A DNA stretch of 9,707 nt from an uncultured Bacteroidales bacterium (GTDB taxonomy: Bacteria; Bacteroidota; Bacteroidia; Bacteroidales; Paludibacteraceae). Within the stretch, counting starts at the first letter, position 1; every line of letters starts with the position of its first letter. The position numbers were made by a program, and so were the translations under genes. Below, one piece after another: positions 1-6,025 of the stretch. The stretch lies in NCBI GenBank assembly GCA_937916355.1, contig CALFTM010000056.1, positions 1 through 9,707 on the forward strand, given 5' to 3'. A model generated the notes under the pieces. The model searched no databases and was not told the origin of the DNA. It was given only the letters and a program-made list of their open reading frames with translations.

Positions 1-148
1 CGCATTCACTCCATTGGGAGTATATGTGAAATCTTTCGAAATCGAAAACGGCGATATCAGTCCGATACACGACCAACTCACCGAAGGCATCTTCCTTCTG
101 AGATTTGAAAACGGCAAAGGACTTCTCATCCAAGTAAGAAAGAGATAA
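1..148 (+). CDS. 3' end of a probable T9SS-exported protein (partial, C-terminal sorting domain)
   Basis: Reading frame 2 is open from the left edge to a TAA at 146-148 and gives the last 48 residues of a protein whose start lies outside the window. The tail has the pattern of the last strands of a type IX secretion C-terminal domain: a short turn, then 'LTEGIFLLRFENGKG', then a basic end 'QVRKR'. It resembles the tail of the protease gene that ends at 9355 ('LPCGIYVVRVVF...KIIKQ'). In this family the domain directs transport across the outer membrane and is removed by the PorU sortase. The catalytic or binding part of the protein is not visible, so its function is unknown. The PNP motif that usually begins the domain would lie upstream of the window. 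The assignment rests on a short, divergent segment. A terminator follows 16 bases after the stop. Confidence 0.6.
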   Translation, partial: AFTPLGVYVKSFEIENGDISPIHDQLTEGIFLLRFENGKGLLIQVRKR

Positions 149-164
149 AAAGAGTTTCAAACTG

Positions 165-198
165 AAAAAGTGCGCATCGGCTGGTGCGCACTTTTTTT
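165..198 (+). terminator. Rho-independent terminator
   Basis: A 12-bp perfect stem (AAAAAGTGCGCA at 165-176 with its complement at 185-196) encloses an 8-base loop and runs into seven T residues at 192-198. It closes the partial gene ending at 148. The A-run on the left would also give a T-run on the other strand, so it may work both ways. Confidence 0.9.
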
Positions 199-199
199 A

Positions 200-229
200 T
201 TGGGTTTTTGGATATTTTGCTTATATTTG
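200..229 (+). promoter_or_regulatory. Bacteroidota-type sigma-A promoter for the small membrane protein pair
   Basis: A -33 TTG at 200-202 is followed after exactly 19 bases by TATATTTG at 222-229, matching the Bacteroidota -7 consensus TAnnTTTG. Transcription would start near 236, giving a leader of about 54 bases before the ATG at 290. It begins immediately after the preceding terminator, as expected for a fresh transcription unit. Confidence 0.75.
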
Positions 230-289
230 CATATAATTAATTGGTTAGAATTGACAGGAACGTTTGATTTTTAAACCCCTCCCAATCAG

Positions 290-793
290 ATGAACAATTA
301 CTATAAAACTATATATGAAAGAACTGACATTCATGCTTTGTCTAAGCAATTAGAAAGTATGAGTTGCCCTACGTTTTTTAGTAAGAAAAAGAAATATTTG
401 TATTCGTTTGATAAACGTAAAAATTGTTTGTATGTAAAAGAGAATAATTGTAGGAATTCATTATCACCACAGATTATTTTGTATTGTGTCAATGATACTA
501 CAGAGATTATATGTAAATATACATTAAAAGCTTATTTCTTTTTTTATTTTCTCTTTCTCTCCCCTTTTTTGATTCTTTCTATGGCGCTTATAGATGGAGC
601 CGAGATTCCATTTAAAACTTTGATTATTTTTGGTACATTCTTTGGGATAGCATTTGTTTTTTTTGCAATTGTACATAAATTATTCTTTGTAAATGAAGTT
701 TTAGAATTTAAAAAAGATTTTGAAAAGTGTACTAATTTAAAAGAAAAAGAAACTATTTCTTGTTGGAAGTTTTTTTATTCACAACTCAATTGA
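290..793 (+). CDS. Unknown small membrane protein, two predicted TM helices
   Basis: I do not recognise this 167-residue protein. The first 80 residues are polar and basic, with a lysine cluster (SKKKKYLYSFDKRK, about 31-44) and several cysteines. Two hydrophobic segments follow, at about 81-101 and 109-131, separated by a short 'DGAEIPFK' turn. A charged tail of about 35 residues closes it. With this charge pattern both ends are probably cytoplasmic. The ATG at 290 is the first in frame after the promoter at 200-229 and has no Shine-Dalgarno sequence, as is usual in this phylum. Base composition is much more AT-rich than the dehydrogenase and protease genes in this window, with long T-runs in the membrane segments, which suggests acquired DNA. 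The next gene starts 56 bases downstream on the same strand and is probably co-transcribed. Role unknown; an immunity or accessory membrane protein is conceivable but unsupported. Confidence 0.7.
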   Translation: MNNYYKTIYERTDIHALSKQLESMSCPTFFSKKKKYLYSFDKRKNCLYVKENNCRNSLSPQIILYCVNDTTEIICKYTLKAYFFFYFLFLSPFLILSMALIDGAEIPFKTLIIFGTFFGIAFVFFAIVHKLFFVNEVLEFKKDFEKCTNLKEKETISCWKFFYSQLN

Positions 794-849
794 GGATGAG
801 GTAAAACTTTTAGCAGACTGTTATATAAAAACCAAAATAATCGAACTTT

Positions 850-1248
850 ATGAATACTATTGTTACTATTTTTTTTCTGGTTCTAAAGCCTTTGCTGACA
901 AGTATTTTATTATTTTGTTTTTTGGACGATTCCAATGGTTCTAAGACTGTCTTTATAATGACATTTTTCTTGCTTTTGTTTTGTGTGCCTCAGCTGATTA
1001 AGGAAATACGAATTATTCGCAAAATGAAATATTTTGATTGTCAGCGGATTATTGATTCAAATATTTATGGATATGATTTATTGACTGCTTCTATTACTGC
1101 AATTTTTTTCTTCTGTTTTTCAATCGCCACTAAACAAACAAATCCAACATTGATTATAATATCAATATTGGGACCGGTTTTAATTTCAAAGATTCTGTTT
1201 TTGATTCTTCTTTGGTGTTGGTGTAAATATAAAAAATCAGACGAATAG
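850..1248 (+). CDS. Unknown small membrane protein, four predicted TM helices
   Basis: I do not recognise this 132-residue protein. Hydrophobic segments lie at about 3-25, 33-51, 77-94 and 99-126. The basic loop between segments 2 and 3 (KEIRIIRKMK, 51-60) and the basic C-terminus (KYKKSDE) predict that both ends and this loop face the cytoplasm. The short loops with DDSNG (about 26-30) and TKQTNP (about 94-99) would face the periplasm. This is a regular four-helix topology. No catalytic motif is seen. It lies 56 bases after the other small membrane gene, shares its strong AT bias, and has no separate promoter that I can recognise, so the two probably form an operon. A terminator follows at 1299. 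The near-C-terminal 'LLWCWCKYKK' is cysteine-rich and sits at the membrane edge. Product and partner unknown. Confidence 0.7.
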   Translation: MNTIVTIFFLVLKPLLTSILLFCFLDDSNGSKTVFIMTFFLLLFCVPQLIKEIRIIRKMKYFDCQRIIDSNIYGYDLLTASITAIFFFCFSIATKQTNPTLIIISILGPVLISKILFLILLWCWCKYKKSDE

Positions 1249-1298
1249 TTAATGACACTTGTTCAGTTCCAAATAGGATAGAAGGGATAATTAATTGC

Positions 1299-1333
1299 AA
1301 AAGGCGTGCAAAACAAAACTTGCACGCCTTTTT
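1299..1333. terminator. Bidirectional terminator between convergent genes
   Basis: A 13-bp perfect stem (AAAAGGCGTGCAA at 1299-1311 with its complement at 1320-1332) encloses an 8-base A-rich loop. There are T's at 1329-1333 on the plus strand, and the A-run at 1299-1302 supplies T's on the minus strand. It serves the membrane-protein pair ending at 1248 and probably the minus-strand repeat protein ending at 1404. Confidence 0.88.
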
Positions 1334-1403
1334 AGGTACTCTTCCCCAATATTTCTTCAGAACTCCACAATGCAAAAAGTATGGTTTGCCCCTTTCCCAT
1401 CCG

Positions 1404-2321
1404 CTATTTGCGGTAGGTAATAGTAAGTACAAACTGACTTACAAGTCGCATTTCACCGTCGTATTCGGTTATCTCAGACACATTACCCTGAGAGTCATAT
1501 TTGTATGTGGTCTTACCGCTTAACGAGCCGGCTGACCCATACCTCACACCCTCGGTCTTATTTCCTTTAGCGTCATATTTGTATGTATATTTCTGGTATA
1601 ACGAACCGTCTGAGTTATACACCGCATCCTCAGTCAAATTTCCTTGAGTGTCATATTTGAAAGTGGCCTTAAAAACAAACTGGTCCTTTGACCCATAATA
1701 CCTCGCCCACTCGGTCCTATTCCCTTTGGAGTCATATTTGTATATGTGTTTATCGCCTAACGAACCGTCTGAGCTATACACCGCATCCTCAGTCAAATTT
1801 CCTTGAGTGTCATATTTGAAAATGACCGTAAATTCTAACGAGCCGTTTGACATATAAGTCTCCTCCTCGATCTTATTTCCTTGGGTATCATATTTGAAAA
1901 TTTTTTTAACACTTAACCAGCTACCGAAATACTGTGCATTCTCGGTTATATTTCCTTGAGAGTCGTATTTGTTAATGACCTTACCGTATAAAGAGCCATT
2001 TGACTCATAAGCCTCCTCATCGGTCAAATTTCCTTTGGTGTCATATTTGAAAATGACCGTACCTTTTAACGAGCCGTCTGACATATAAGTCGCCTTCTCA
2101 GTCACATCTCCGGCTTCATTAAAATTATAAGAAGTCTTAGAATTTATCTTGTCACGAACTACAACTCCCGAACTGACCTTAAGTTCTGTACGGGTCACGC
2201 TCTTAACGTTACCATACAATGGGAATCCGCCCCATCCTTGTCGCTTAGGCGCATCTGCGGCTAATAGGGTGCAACTTGCTGTTGCCGCTAAAACTGTCAA
2301 AAATAAAATGATTCGTCTCAT
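1404..2321 (-). CDS. Exported YD/RHS-like repeat protein (paralog 1)
   Basis: A 305-residue protein with a basic, hydrophobic N-terminal signal (MRRIILFLTVLAATASC...). Cys17 follows 'ATAS', a poor lipobox, so it may be a lipoprotein or be cut by signal peptidase I near residues 21-24. A linker with the block 'GFPLYGNVKSVT' (about 32-43) follows. Nine units of about 26 residues then run from about 65 to 287, with consensus Y-K-Y-D-x-x-G-N-x-T-E-x-x-x-Y-x-S-D-G-S-L. KYD positions are 92, 118, 143, 169, 195, 222, 248 and 274, after a degenerate first unit 'YNFNEAGDVTE'. The units resemble YD/RHS repeats of beta-rich surface proteins, but there is no RHS core domain or C-terminal toxin. The protein ends 'ITYRK'. 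A paralog with the same architecture lies at 5111-6022 on the other strand. No enzymatic residues are evident and the function is unknown; periplasmic or outer-membrane location is inferred. Confidence 0.85.
   Translation of the reverse strand: MRRIILFLTVLAATASCTLLAADAPKRQGWGGFPLYGNVKSVTRTELKVSSGVVVRDKINSKTSYNFNEAGDVTEKATYMSDGSLKGTVIFKYDTKGNLTDEEAYESNGSLYGKVINKYDSQGNITENAQYFGSWLSVKKIFKYDTQGNKIEEETYMSNGSLEFTVIFKYDTQGNLTEDAVYSSDGSLGDKHIYKYDSKGNRTEWARYYGSKDQFVFKATFKYDTQGNLTEDAVYNSDGSLYQKYTYKYDAKGNKTEGVRYGSAGSLSGKTTYKYDSQGNVSEITEYDGEMRLVSQFVLTITYRK
1461..2129 (-). repeat. Coding array of nine ~78-bp YD-type units (paralog 1)
   Basis: In-frame units of mostly 78 bp (26 codons), with one of 75 and one of 81 bp, encode the YD/GN repeats. 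The common core, read on the coding strand, is AAATATGACwCnnAAGGAAA. Two stretches, 1601-1662 and 1760-1821, agree at 61 of 62 bases. Confidence 0.85.
1601..1821. repeat. 62-bp near-identical direct repeat pair inside paralog 1
   Basis: Bases 1601-1662 and 1760-1821 are identical except at one position (T1615 versus C1774). The copies are 159 bp (53 codons) apart, two repeat units. Neighbouring units are far less alike, so this pair looks like a recent duplication or gene-conversion product. Confidence 0.8.
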
Positions 2322-2350
2322 ATTTGTTAATTATTTGATTTCTGTTTTTG

Positions 2351-2358
2351 CAAATTAA
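2351..2358 (-). promoter_or_regulatory. Possible -7 element for repeat-protein paralog 1
   Basis: On the minus strand TTAATTTG matches TAnnTTTG at all but one fixed base and lies about 30 bases upstream of the ATG. A TTG (minus strand, 2381-2383) is 22 bases further up, slightly long for the usual 19-21. This is a weak call. Confidence 0.35.
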
Positions 2359-2665
2359 CAAACTTTTTTTTTATATCTCACAATAGTTTTAATATTAAAT
2401 ACTATAACAAACTAACTCAGATTTCATCCAGCCCGGACAACTGTGCGAATATCGTAAATGCCAAACCATTAATAACCAAGCAAATACCCCACTCTAACCA
2501 ATAAAAAACATCTAAATTTGCATCAAACATCTGAAAAAGATTAGAGGCTTGTCCTATAAAAATGAAATTAAAGAACCTACATAGAAATAAAAGCCTAATC
2601 ATTGCAGGACAGATTATTTTTTCTACATTTGCAACAGAACGAATTTTATATTATACAAAAAAACA
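2359..2665. other. Intergenic region between divergent genes
   Basis: AT-rich spacer between paralog 1 (minus) and the dehydrogenase (plus). It holds the dehydrogenase promoter at 2602-2631, a second isolated TAAATTTG at 2513-2520 on the plus strand with no TTG at the right distance, and an imperfect inverted repeat (2539-2550 with 2591-2600). No convincing gene is seen. A 61-codon minus-strand frame at 2417-2602 lacks support. Confidence 0.5.
2602..2631 (+). promoter_or_regulatory. Bacteroidota-type promoter for the alcohol dehydrogenase
   Basis: TTG at 2602-2604, a 19-base spacer, then TACATTTG at 2624-2631 fits the -33/-7 consensus fully. The predicted transcription start is near 2638, giving a leader of about 28 bases before the ATG at 2666. 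Confidence 0.8.
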
Positions 2666-3847
2666 ATGGAAAATTTTAATTTTTACAGCCCAACTGAATT
2701 CGTGTTCGGACGTGAAAGAGAAAACGAATGTGGCAAGTATGTTCGTAAATACGGAGGTTCAAAAGTATTGCTGCACTACGGGAACAATTCCGCCAAACGT
2801 TCTGGCTTGTTAGATCGAGTGAAGAAATCTTTAGAAGAGGAGAATATCGCTTATGTGGAATTGGGAGGCGTGCAACCCAACCCTCTCGACACAATGGTCT
2901 ACAAAGGAATTGAGCTTTGCAAAAAAGAGTGCGTGGATTTCATCCTTGCTGTGGGTGGAGGCTCTGCCATTGATTCTGCAAAGGCCATCGCAATGGGTGT
3001 CCCTTATGAGGGTGATTTCTGGGATTTCTATTCTGGCAAATCTCCAAAGTCTGCCCTGCCAATCGGAACTGTTCTGACAATTTCCGCTGCCGGTAGCGAA
3101 GGGTCGGGCGACTCCGTCATCACAAAGGTTGATGGAATGTTGAAACGTGGTGCTGGCGGCAACTGCCTACGCCCAAAATTCTCTGTCTTAAACCCTCAAT
3201 TGACCACCTCTTTGCCTGCTTATCAGACCGCCTGTGGGGCTACCGACATCATGGCGCATATCTTCGAACGCTACTTTACCAACACTCAAGAGGTGGAAGT
3301 AACCGACAGATTGTGTGAGGCTCTGTTACTTACAATGATAAAAGAGACCCCAAGAGTCATCGCCGACCCTGCTAATTATGAGGCTCGCGCGAATATCATG
3401 TGGGCCGGGATGGTTGCTCACAACAACATCGTGGGCGTGGGTCGTGAACAAGACTGGAACAGTCATGGTATCGAACACGAGCTTTCAGCCTTGTACGATT
3501 GCGCACATGGTGCCGGATTGGCTGTCATCATGCCAGCTTGGATGGAGTATGTGATGCACCACGATGTCATGCGTTTTGCACAGGTAGCCACCAGAGTATG
3601 GGGGTGTGAAATGAATTTCGCACAACCAGAAGTGACTGCCCTTGAGGGAATCAAACGATTCCGCCGTTTCCTTCACGACATTGGCATGCCGATCAATTTT
3701 GAAGAGTTGGGAGCAAAAGAGAGCGACATCCCTGCTTTGGTCAAAACTTTCGGATTAGGAGAGGGGGAAACCGGTGGGTTTGTGCATCTGAAATCTCAGG
3801 ACATAGAAAATATCTACAAGCTGGCAGTAAAAGCTCGCTTGGAATAA
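2666..3847 (+). CDS. Iron-type (group III) alcohol dehydrogenase, YqhD/BdhA family
   Basis: A 393-residue cytosolic enzyme of the family that interconverts aldehydes and primary alcohols with NAD(P)H, a length typical of butanol dehydrogenases and E. coli YqhD. The N-terminal Rossmann-like half carries 'FYSPTEFVFG' (6-15), the nucleotide-binding GGGS at 97-100 with Asp103 and Lys106, and the 'TISAAGSEGSG' loop (138-148). The helical C-terminal half carries the expected metal ligands Asp194, His198, His267 and His281, in the contexts 'ATDIMAHIFE', 'SHGIEHELSA' and 'CAHGAGLAV'. As I recall, these match E. coli YqhD numbering exactly. Cofactor preference (YqhD uses NADPH) cannot be settled: the relevant turn here reads 'HYGNNSAKRSG' (37-47). 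It has its own promoter at 2602-2631 and probably detoxifies aldehydes or ends a fermentation branch. Substrate unknown. Confidence 0.95.
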   Translation: MENFNFYSPTEFVFGRERENECGKYVRKYGGSKVLLHYGNNSAKRSGLLDRVKKSLEEENIAYVELGGVQPNPLDTMVYKGIELCKKECVDFILAVGGGSAIDSAKAIAMGVPYEGDFWDFYSGKSPKSALPIGTVLTISAAGSEGSGDSVITKVDGMLKRGAGGNCLRPKFSVLNPQLTTSLPAYQTACGATDIMAHIFERYFTNTQEVEVTDRLCEALLLTMIKETPRVIADPANYEARANIMWAGMVAHNNIVGVGREQDWNSHGIEHELSALYDCAHGAGLAVIMPAWMEYVMHHDVMRFAQVATRVWGCEMNFAQPEVTALEGIKRFRRFLHDIGMPINFEELGAKESDIPALVKTFGLGEGETGGFVHLKSQDIENIYKLAVKARLE

Positions 3848-3857
3848 GCTTATAACA

Positions 3858-3909
3858 ACATTCTACCTCAAATACCTCTGGAACATTTCTATGATTTGGG
3901 GTAGAATGT
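3858..3909 (+). other. Long intergenic hairpin between the dehydrogenase and the YkvA gene
   Basis: A 16-bp stem (3858-3873 with 3894-3909), perfect except for one G-U pair, encloses a 20-base loop. It begins 10 bases after the dehydrogenase stop and ends 39 bases before the next ATG. No T-run follows (the sequence continues CTAAACAACA), so it is not a standard intrinsic terminator. It could protect the upstream mRNA from 3' decay, partly terminate, or be a protein-binding site. No consensus promoter was found after it, so the downstream gene may depend on read-through. Confidence 0.7.
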
Positions 3910-3948
3910 CTAAACAACAAAATGTTTCACCTTTAAAAATTAATTGTC

Positions 3949-4344
3949 ATGGAAGAATTAGAAAAAGATCAACAGGACATGAACCTGAAAAAGTATGAGA
4001 AAGAGTACTCCGAATCTGAACTCTGGGAGAAAATCGGAGAAGTGGCAAAAATGGCGGGGCTTCGTGTCATTTATTACGTTCTGCTACTCTACTACTCTCT
4101 GCAATCTGACACTGTCACTTTAAAAGAGAAGGCTCTCATCATCGGTGCTTTGGGATATTTTATCCTACCGGTGGATTTGGTGCCGGATTTCATCATCGGA
4201 CTTGGATATGGGGATGATGCAGCAGCCTTGGTTGCAGTAGTCAAAATGTTGGAAAACCTGAACGACGACATCAAAGCACAAGCTAAAAACAAACTGAAGA
4301 CGTGGTTTGAGGATTTCGACGAAAAAGATTTAGGAGGAATATAG
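3949..4344 (+). CDS. YkvA/DUF1232 family membrane protein
   Basis: A 131-residue protein. The first ~30 residues are highly charged (EELEKDQQDMNLKKYEKEY...). A hydrophobic stretch with many aromatics follows at about 37-51 (AGLRVIYYVLLLYYS). The DUF1232 signature is at about 67-94: 'ALGYFILPVDLVPDFI' followed by 'GYGDDAAAL', with the conserved Pro74, Asp76, Pro79, Asp80 and Asp89-Asp90. The tail (about 100-131) is charged and amphipathic. This family (B. subtilis YkvA and relatives) is widespread and its biochemical role is not established; the signature segment probably lies in or on the inner membrane. The ATG at 3949 follows an A/T-rich leader. It lies 101 bases after the dehydrogenase and may be transcribed with it past the hairpin at 3858-3909. 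A strong terminator follows at 4362. Confidence 0.9.
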   Translation: MEELEKDQQDMNLKKYEKEYSESELWEKIGEVAKMAGLRVIYYVLLLYYSLQSDTVTLKEKALIIGALGYFILPVDLVPDFIIGLGYGDDAAALVAVVKMLENLNDDIKAQAKNKLKTWFEDFDEKDLGGI

Positions 4345-4361
4345 TTGCCTCTATCGAATGG

Positions 4362-4392
4362 GAAAAGGGGAGGTCATAACCTCCTCTTTTTC
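4362..4392. terminator. Bidirectional terminator between convergent genes
   Basis: Stem 4362-4374 pairs with 4379-4391 around a four-base CATA loop (with G-U pairs at G4368 and G4362), with T's at 4387-4391 and an A-run on the opposite side. It lies between the YkvA gene (ends 4344) and the minus-strand thioesterase gene (ends 4401) and can stop both. Confidence 0.9.
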
Positions 4393-4400
4393 ATTGGGTT

Positions 4401-4802
4401 TTATTCTTGCGACTCACCCCTATAACGCAATCGGACAGGTCTAAACTTATCGTCTGTCGCTATGAAAGTGAATATCCCTGTCAACGCTTTTCGGCGTTGC
4501 TCTCCATCGGGGTCTGCCCAAACCGTCAGCCTCAACAAAAGTTTTACCGCACCCTTCTCCTCCACTTCCGACACTACTTCCACTGTCTCTCCGGGGAAGA
4601 CCGGTTTTAGGAATTTTATCTTATCCGCAGAGAACGTGAACATGGTCTGGCAGCCAGTCAACTCAATCGCCATCTCATGTCCCAAAAGGTCCATCCAGCC
4701 CATCGCACGTCCGCCAAACAATGTCCCATTGACATTCAACATCTCGTCCGTCACCACATAGCGACAACTTTTCGTTTCTATCACCTCGTTATTCTGATCC
4801 AT
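4401..4802 (-). CDS. Hotdog-fold acyl-CoA thioesterase (YciA/BFIT type)
   Basis: A 133-residue cytosolic protein predicted to hydrolyse acyl-CoA to a free acid and CoA. The signature is 'NVNGTLFGGRAMGWMD' (23-38), matching the N-x-x-G-x-L/I-F-G-G...M-D pattern of the YciA/ACOT family, with Asp38 as the expected catalytic carboxylate. The second half has the usual hotdog strands ('FLKPVFPGETVEVVSEVEE', then 'RLTVWAD...ALTGIFTFIA'). It forms a single domain, so dimers or hexamers are expected. The frame is also open to an ATG at 4835, but a -7 element (TAATTTTG on the minus strand, 4818-4825) falls inside those extra 11 codons, so I choose the ATG at 4802. Its leader would be only about 10 bases. 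It shares a terminator with the convergent YkvA gene. Substrate chain length cannot be told from sequence. Confidence 0.9.
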   Translation of the reverse strand: MDQNNEVIETKSCRYVVTDEMLNVNGTLFGGRAMGWMDLLGHEMAIELTGCQTMFTFSADKIKFLKPVFPGETVEVVSEVEEKGAVKLLLRLTVWADPDGEQRRKALTGIFTFIATDDKFRPVRLRYRGESQE

Positions 4803-4817
4803 AATTTGATTTTTTTG

Positions 4818-4825
4818 CAAAATTA
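4818..4825 (-). promoter_or_regulatory. -7 promoter element of the thioesterase gene
   Basis: On the minus strand TAATTTTG matches TAnnTTTG exactly, 15 bases upstream of the chosen ATG at 4802. A TTG on the same strand (4848-4850) lies 22 bases further up. The element decides the start codon, since it would otherwise lie inside the coding frame. Confidence 0.55.
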
Positions 4826-5005
4826 CATCAAACAAAACGATTTATGACAATTTCCACAAAGTAGGTCAAGTGATTTTTTGAAAAAATTCAGGCATTTGCC
4901 CAAACAATCTTAAAGCAGTTTCTATCTATTCACCGTGTTAAATTGAGATAGGTTGAACCGGGCAGGATTATTTCACAACTTGCAGATTACTTGCACGAAA
5001 ATAGT

Positions 5006-5013
5006 TATATTTG
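5006..5013 (+). promoter_or_regulatory. -7 promoter element for repeat-protein paralog 2
   Basis: TATATTTG matches TAnnTTTG exactly. The nearest TTG upstream (4980-4982) is 23 bases away, longer than usual. If used, it leaves an unusually long leader of about 90 bases before the ATG at 5111. The leader is not similar to that of paralog 1. Confidence 0.5.
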
Positions 5014-5110
5014 CCATAAGAAAGTGGGGAATAGGGTTCATTTCTAAAATGATACTTTTATTATTGTTCTACTTCCGTTTTAATTTTTCACAAATTATTT
5101 AATTACAAAC

Positions 5111-6022
5111 ATGAAACGGCTCACTTTAATTTTAACAATTTTAGTTGCAGTAGCAAGTTGCTCCCTGTCTGCCGCAGACGCTCCCGAACGCCAAGGGTGG
5201 GTTTATTTTCCATTGTATGGTAACGTTGAGAGGTTGACTTGTACATACTATTCTTTTAGGGACAGTTTGGGCGTTCCATCTCGCAGCGAAACAAACTCTA
5301 TGTCATATAATTTTAACGAATCTGGGGATGTGACCGAGGAGGCGAGTTATGGCTCAGGCGGCTCTATATTGTTTAAGCACATTTACAAATATAACAAAAA
5401 AGGAAAATTGACCAAGTCTTTGAAGCATAACTCAGATAGTTCATTAACAGTTTACGAATATAACAAAAAAGGAAAATTAACCAAGGTGTCATGTTATATC
5501 TCAGACGGCTCATTAAGTTGGAGGGAAATTAACAAATTTGGCACAAAAGGAAATAATACCAAGTCTTTGACGTATGACTCAGACGGCTCGTTAGACTATA
5601 AGCGCATTTACAAATATGACACAAAAGGAAATAATACCAAGCTTTTGATATATGACTCAGATGGCTCGTTAGCAAGTAAGAACACTTACAAATATGACAC
5701 ACAAGGAAACATAACAGAGGATGCGATGTATAGCCCAAACGGCTGGTTATGGCATAAGAACATTTACAAATATGACACTCAAGGAAATAAGACAGAGAAG
5801 GCGGTGTATAACTCTAAAGGCTCGTTAAAAAGTAAGGAAATCTACAAATATGACACAAACGGAAATAAGACCGAGCAGGCGGAGTATAACTCAGACGGCT
5901 CGTTAATAAGTAAGGACATAAGCAAATATGATTCTCAAGGAAATAAGACTGAAATGATCCGATACGACGAAGAAATGAAACCTGAAATGCAGGCTGTATA
6001 TACCATCATATACCGCAAATAG
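5111..6022 (+). CDS. Exported YD/RHS-like repeat protein (paralog 2)
   Basis: A 303-residue protein with the same plan as the minus-strand gene at 1404-2321. It starts with a signal sequence (MKRLTLILTILVAVASC...), with Cys17 after 'AVAS' in a weak lipobox, then the shared block 'ADAPERQGW..FPLYGNV' (about 22-39). Nine repeat units follow from about 66 to 285 at 26-residue spacing (K93, E116, K142, K168, K194, K220, K246, K272), with one short unit of 23. The early units are diverged to K-rich forms (YNKKGKLTK), while later ones keep the consensus YKYDTQGNKTE. The ending 'IIYRK' matches the paralog's 'ITYRK', and the surrounding 16 bases are identical. No catalytic motif or toxin domain is seen. 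Envelope location is inferred from the signal. Function unknown. Confidence 0.85.
   Translation: MKRLTLILTILVAVASCSLSAADAPERQGWVYFPLYGNVERLTCTYYSFRDSLGVPSRSETNSMSYNFNESGDVTEEASYGSGGSILFKHIYKYNKKGKLTKSLKHNSDSSLTVYEYNKKGKLTKVSCYISDGSLSWREINKFGTKGNNTKSLTYDSDGSLDYKRIYKYDTKGNNTKLLIYDSDGSLASKNTYKYDTQGNITEDAMYSPNGWLWHKNIYKYDTQGNKTEKAVYNSKGSLKSKEIYKYDTNGNKTEQAEYNSDGSLISKDISKYDSQGNKTEMIRYDEEMKPEMQAVYTIIYRK
5306..5965 (+). repeat. Coding array of nine ~78-bp YD-type units (paralog 2)
   Basis: In-frame units of 78 bp, with one of 69 bp. Adjacent copies remain close in places: the ACAAAAGGAAATAATACCAAG stretch recurs 78 bp apart (near 5542 and 5620), and ATAACAAAAAAGGAAAATT recurs 69 bp apart (near 5391 and 5460). 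The 21-base core at 5768-5788 also occurs exactly in paralog 1 at 1638-1658 and 1797-1817 on the opposite strand. Confidence 0.82.
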
Positions 6023-6025
6023 CGG
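6013..6025 (+). other. Small hairpin spanning the stop codon of paralog 2
   Basis: CCGC-AAATA-GCGG forms a 4-bp GC stem whose loop contains most of the TAG stop (6020-6022). The same 16 bases (6011-6026) end paralog 1 at 1400-1415 on the minus strand. No T-run follows, so it is not a standard terminator. Confidence 0.4.

Noticed and set aside
1154..1432. 92-codon minus-strand frame
   Set aside because: Crosses the bidirectional terminator at 1299-1333 and overlaps the ends of two better supported genes.
2417..2602. Minus-strand 61-codon frame with hydrophobic stretches
   Set aside because: No promoter of the local type upstream, no recognisable motif, and it overlaps the dehydrogenase promoter and AT-rich spacer. 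Hydrophobic composition is expected from T-rich DNA.
4873..4887. Palindrome ATTTTTTGAAAAAAT upstream of the thioesterase
   Set aside because: Simple T-run/A-run symmetry is common in AT-rich spacers. No regulator gene is nearby to give it meaning.
5306..5965. Regular repeats that might suggest a CRISPR-like array
   Set aside because: Period is 78 bp in frame with no unique spacers between constant repeats. The variation follows codons of a repeat protein.
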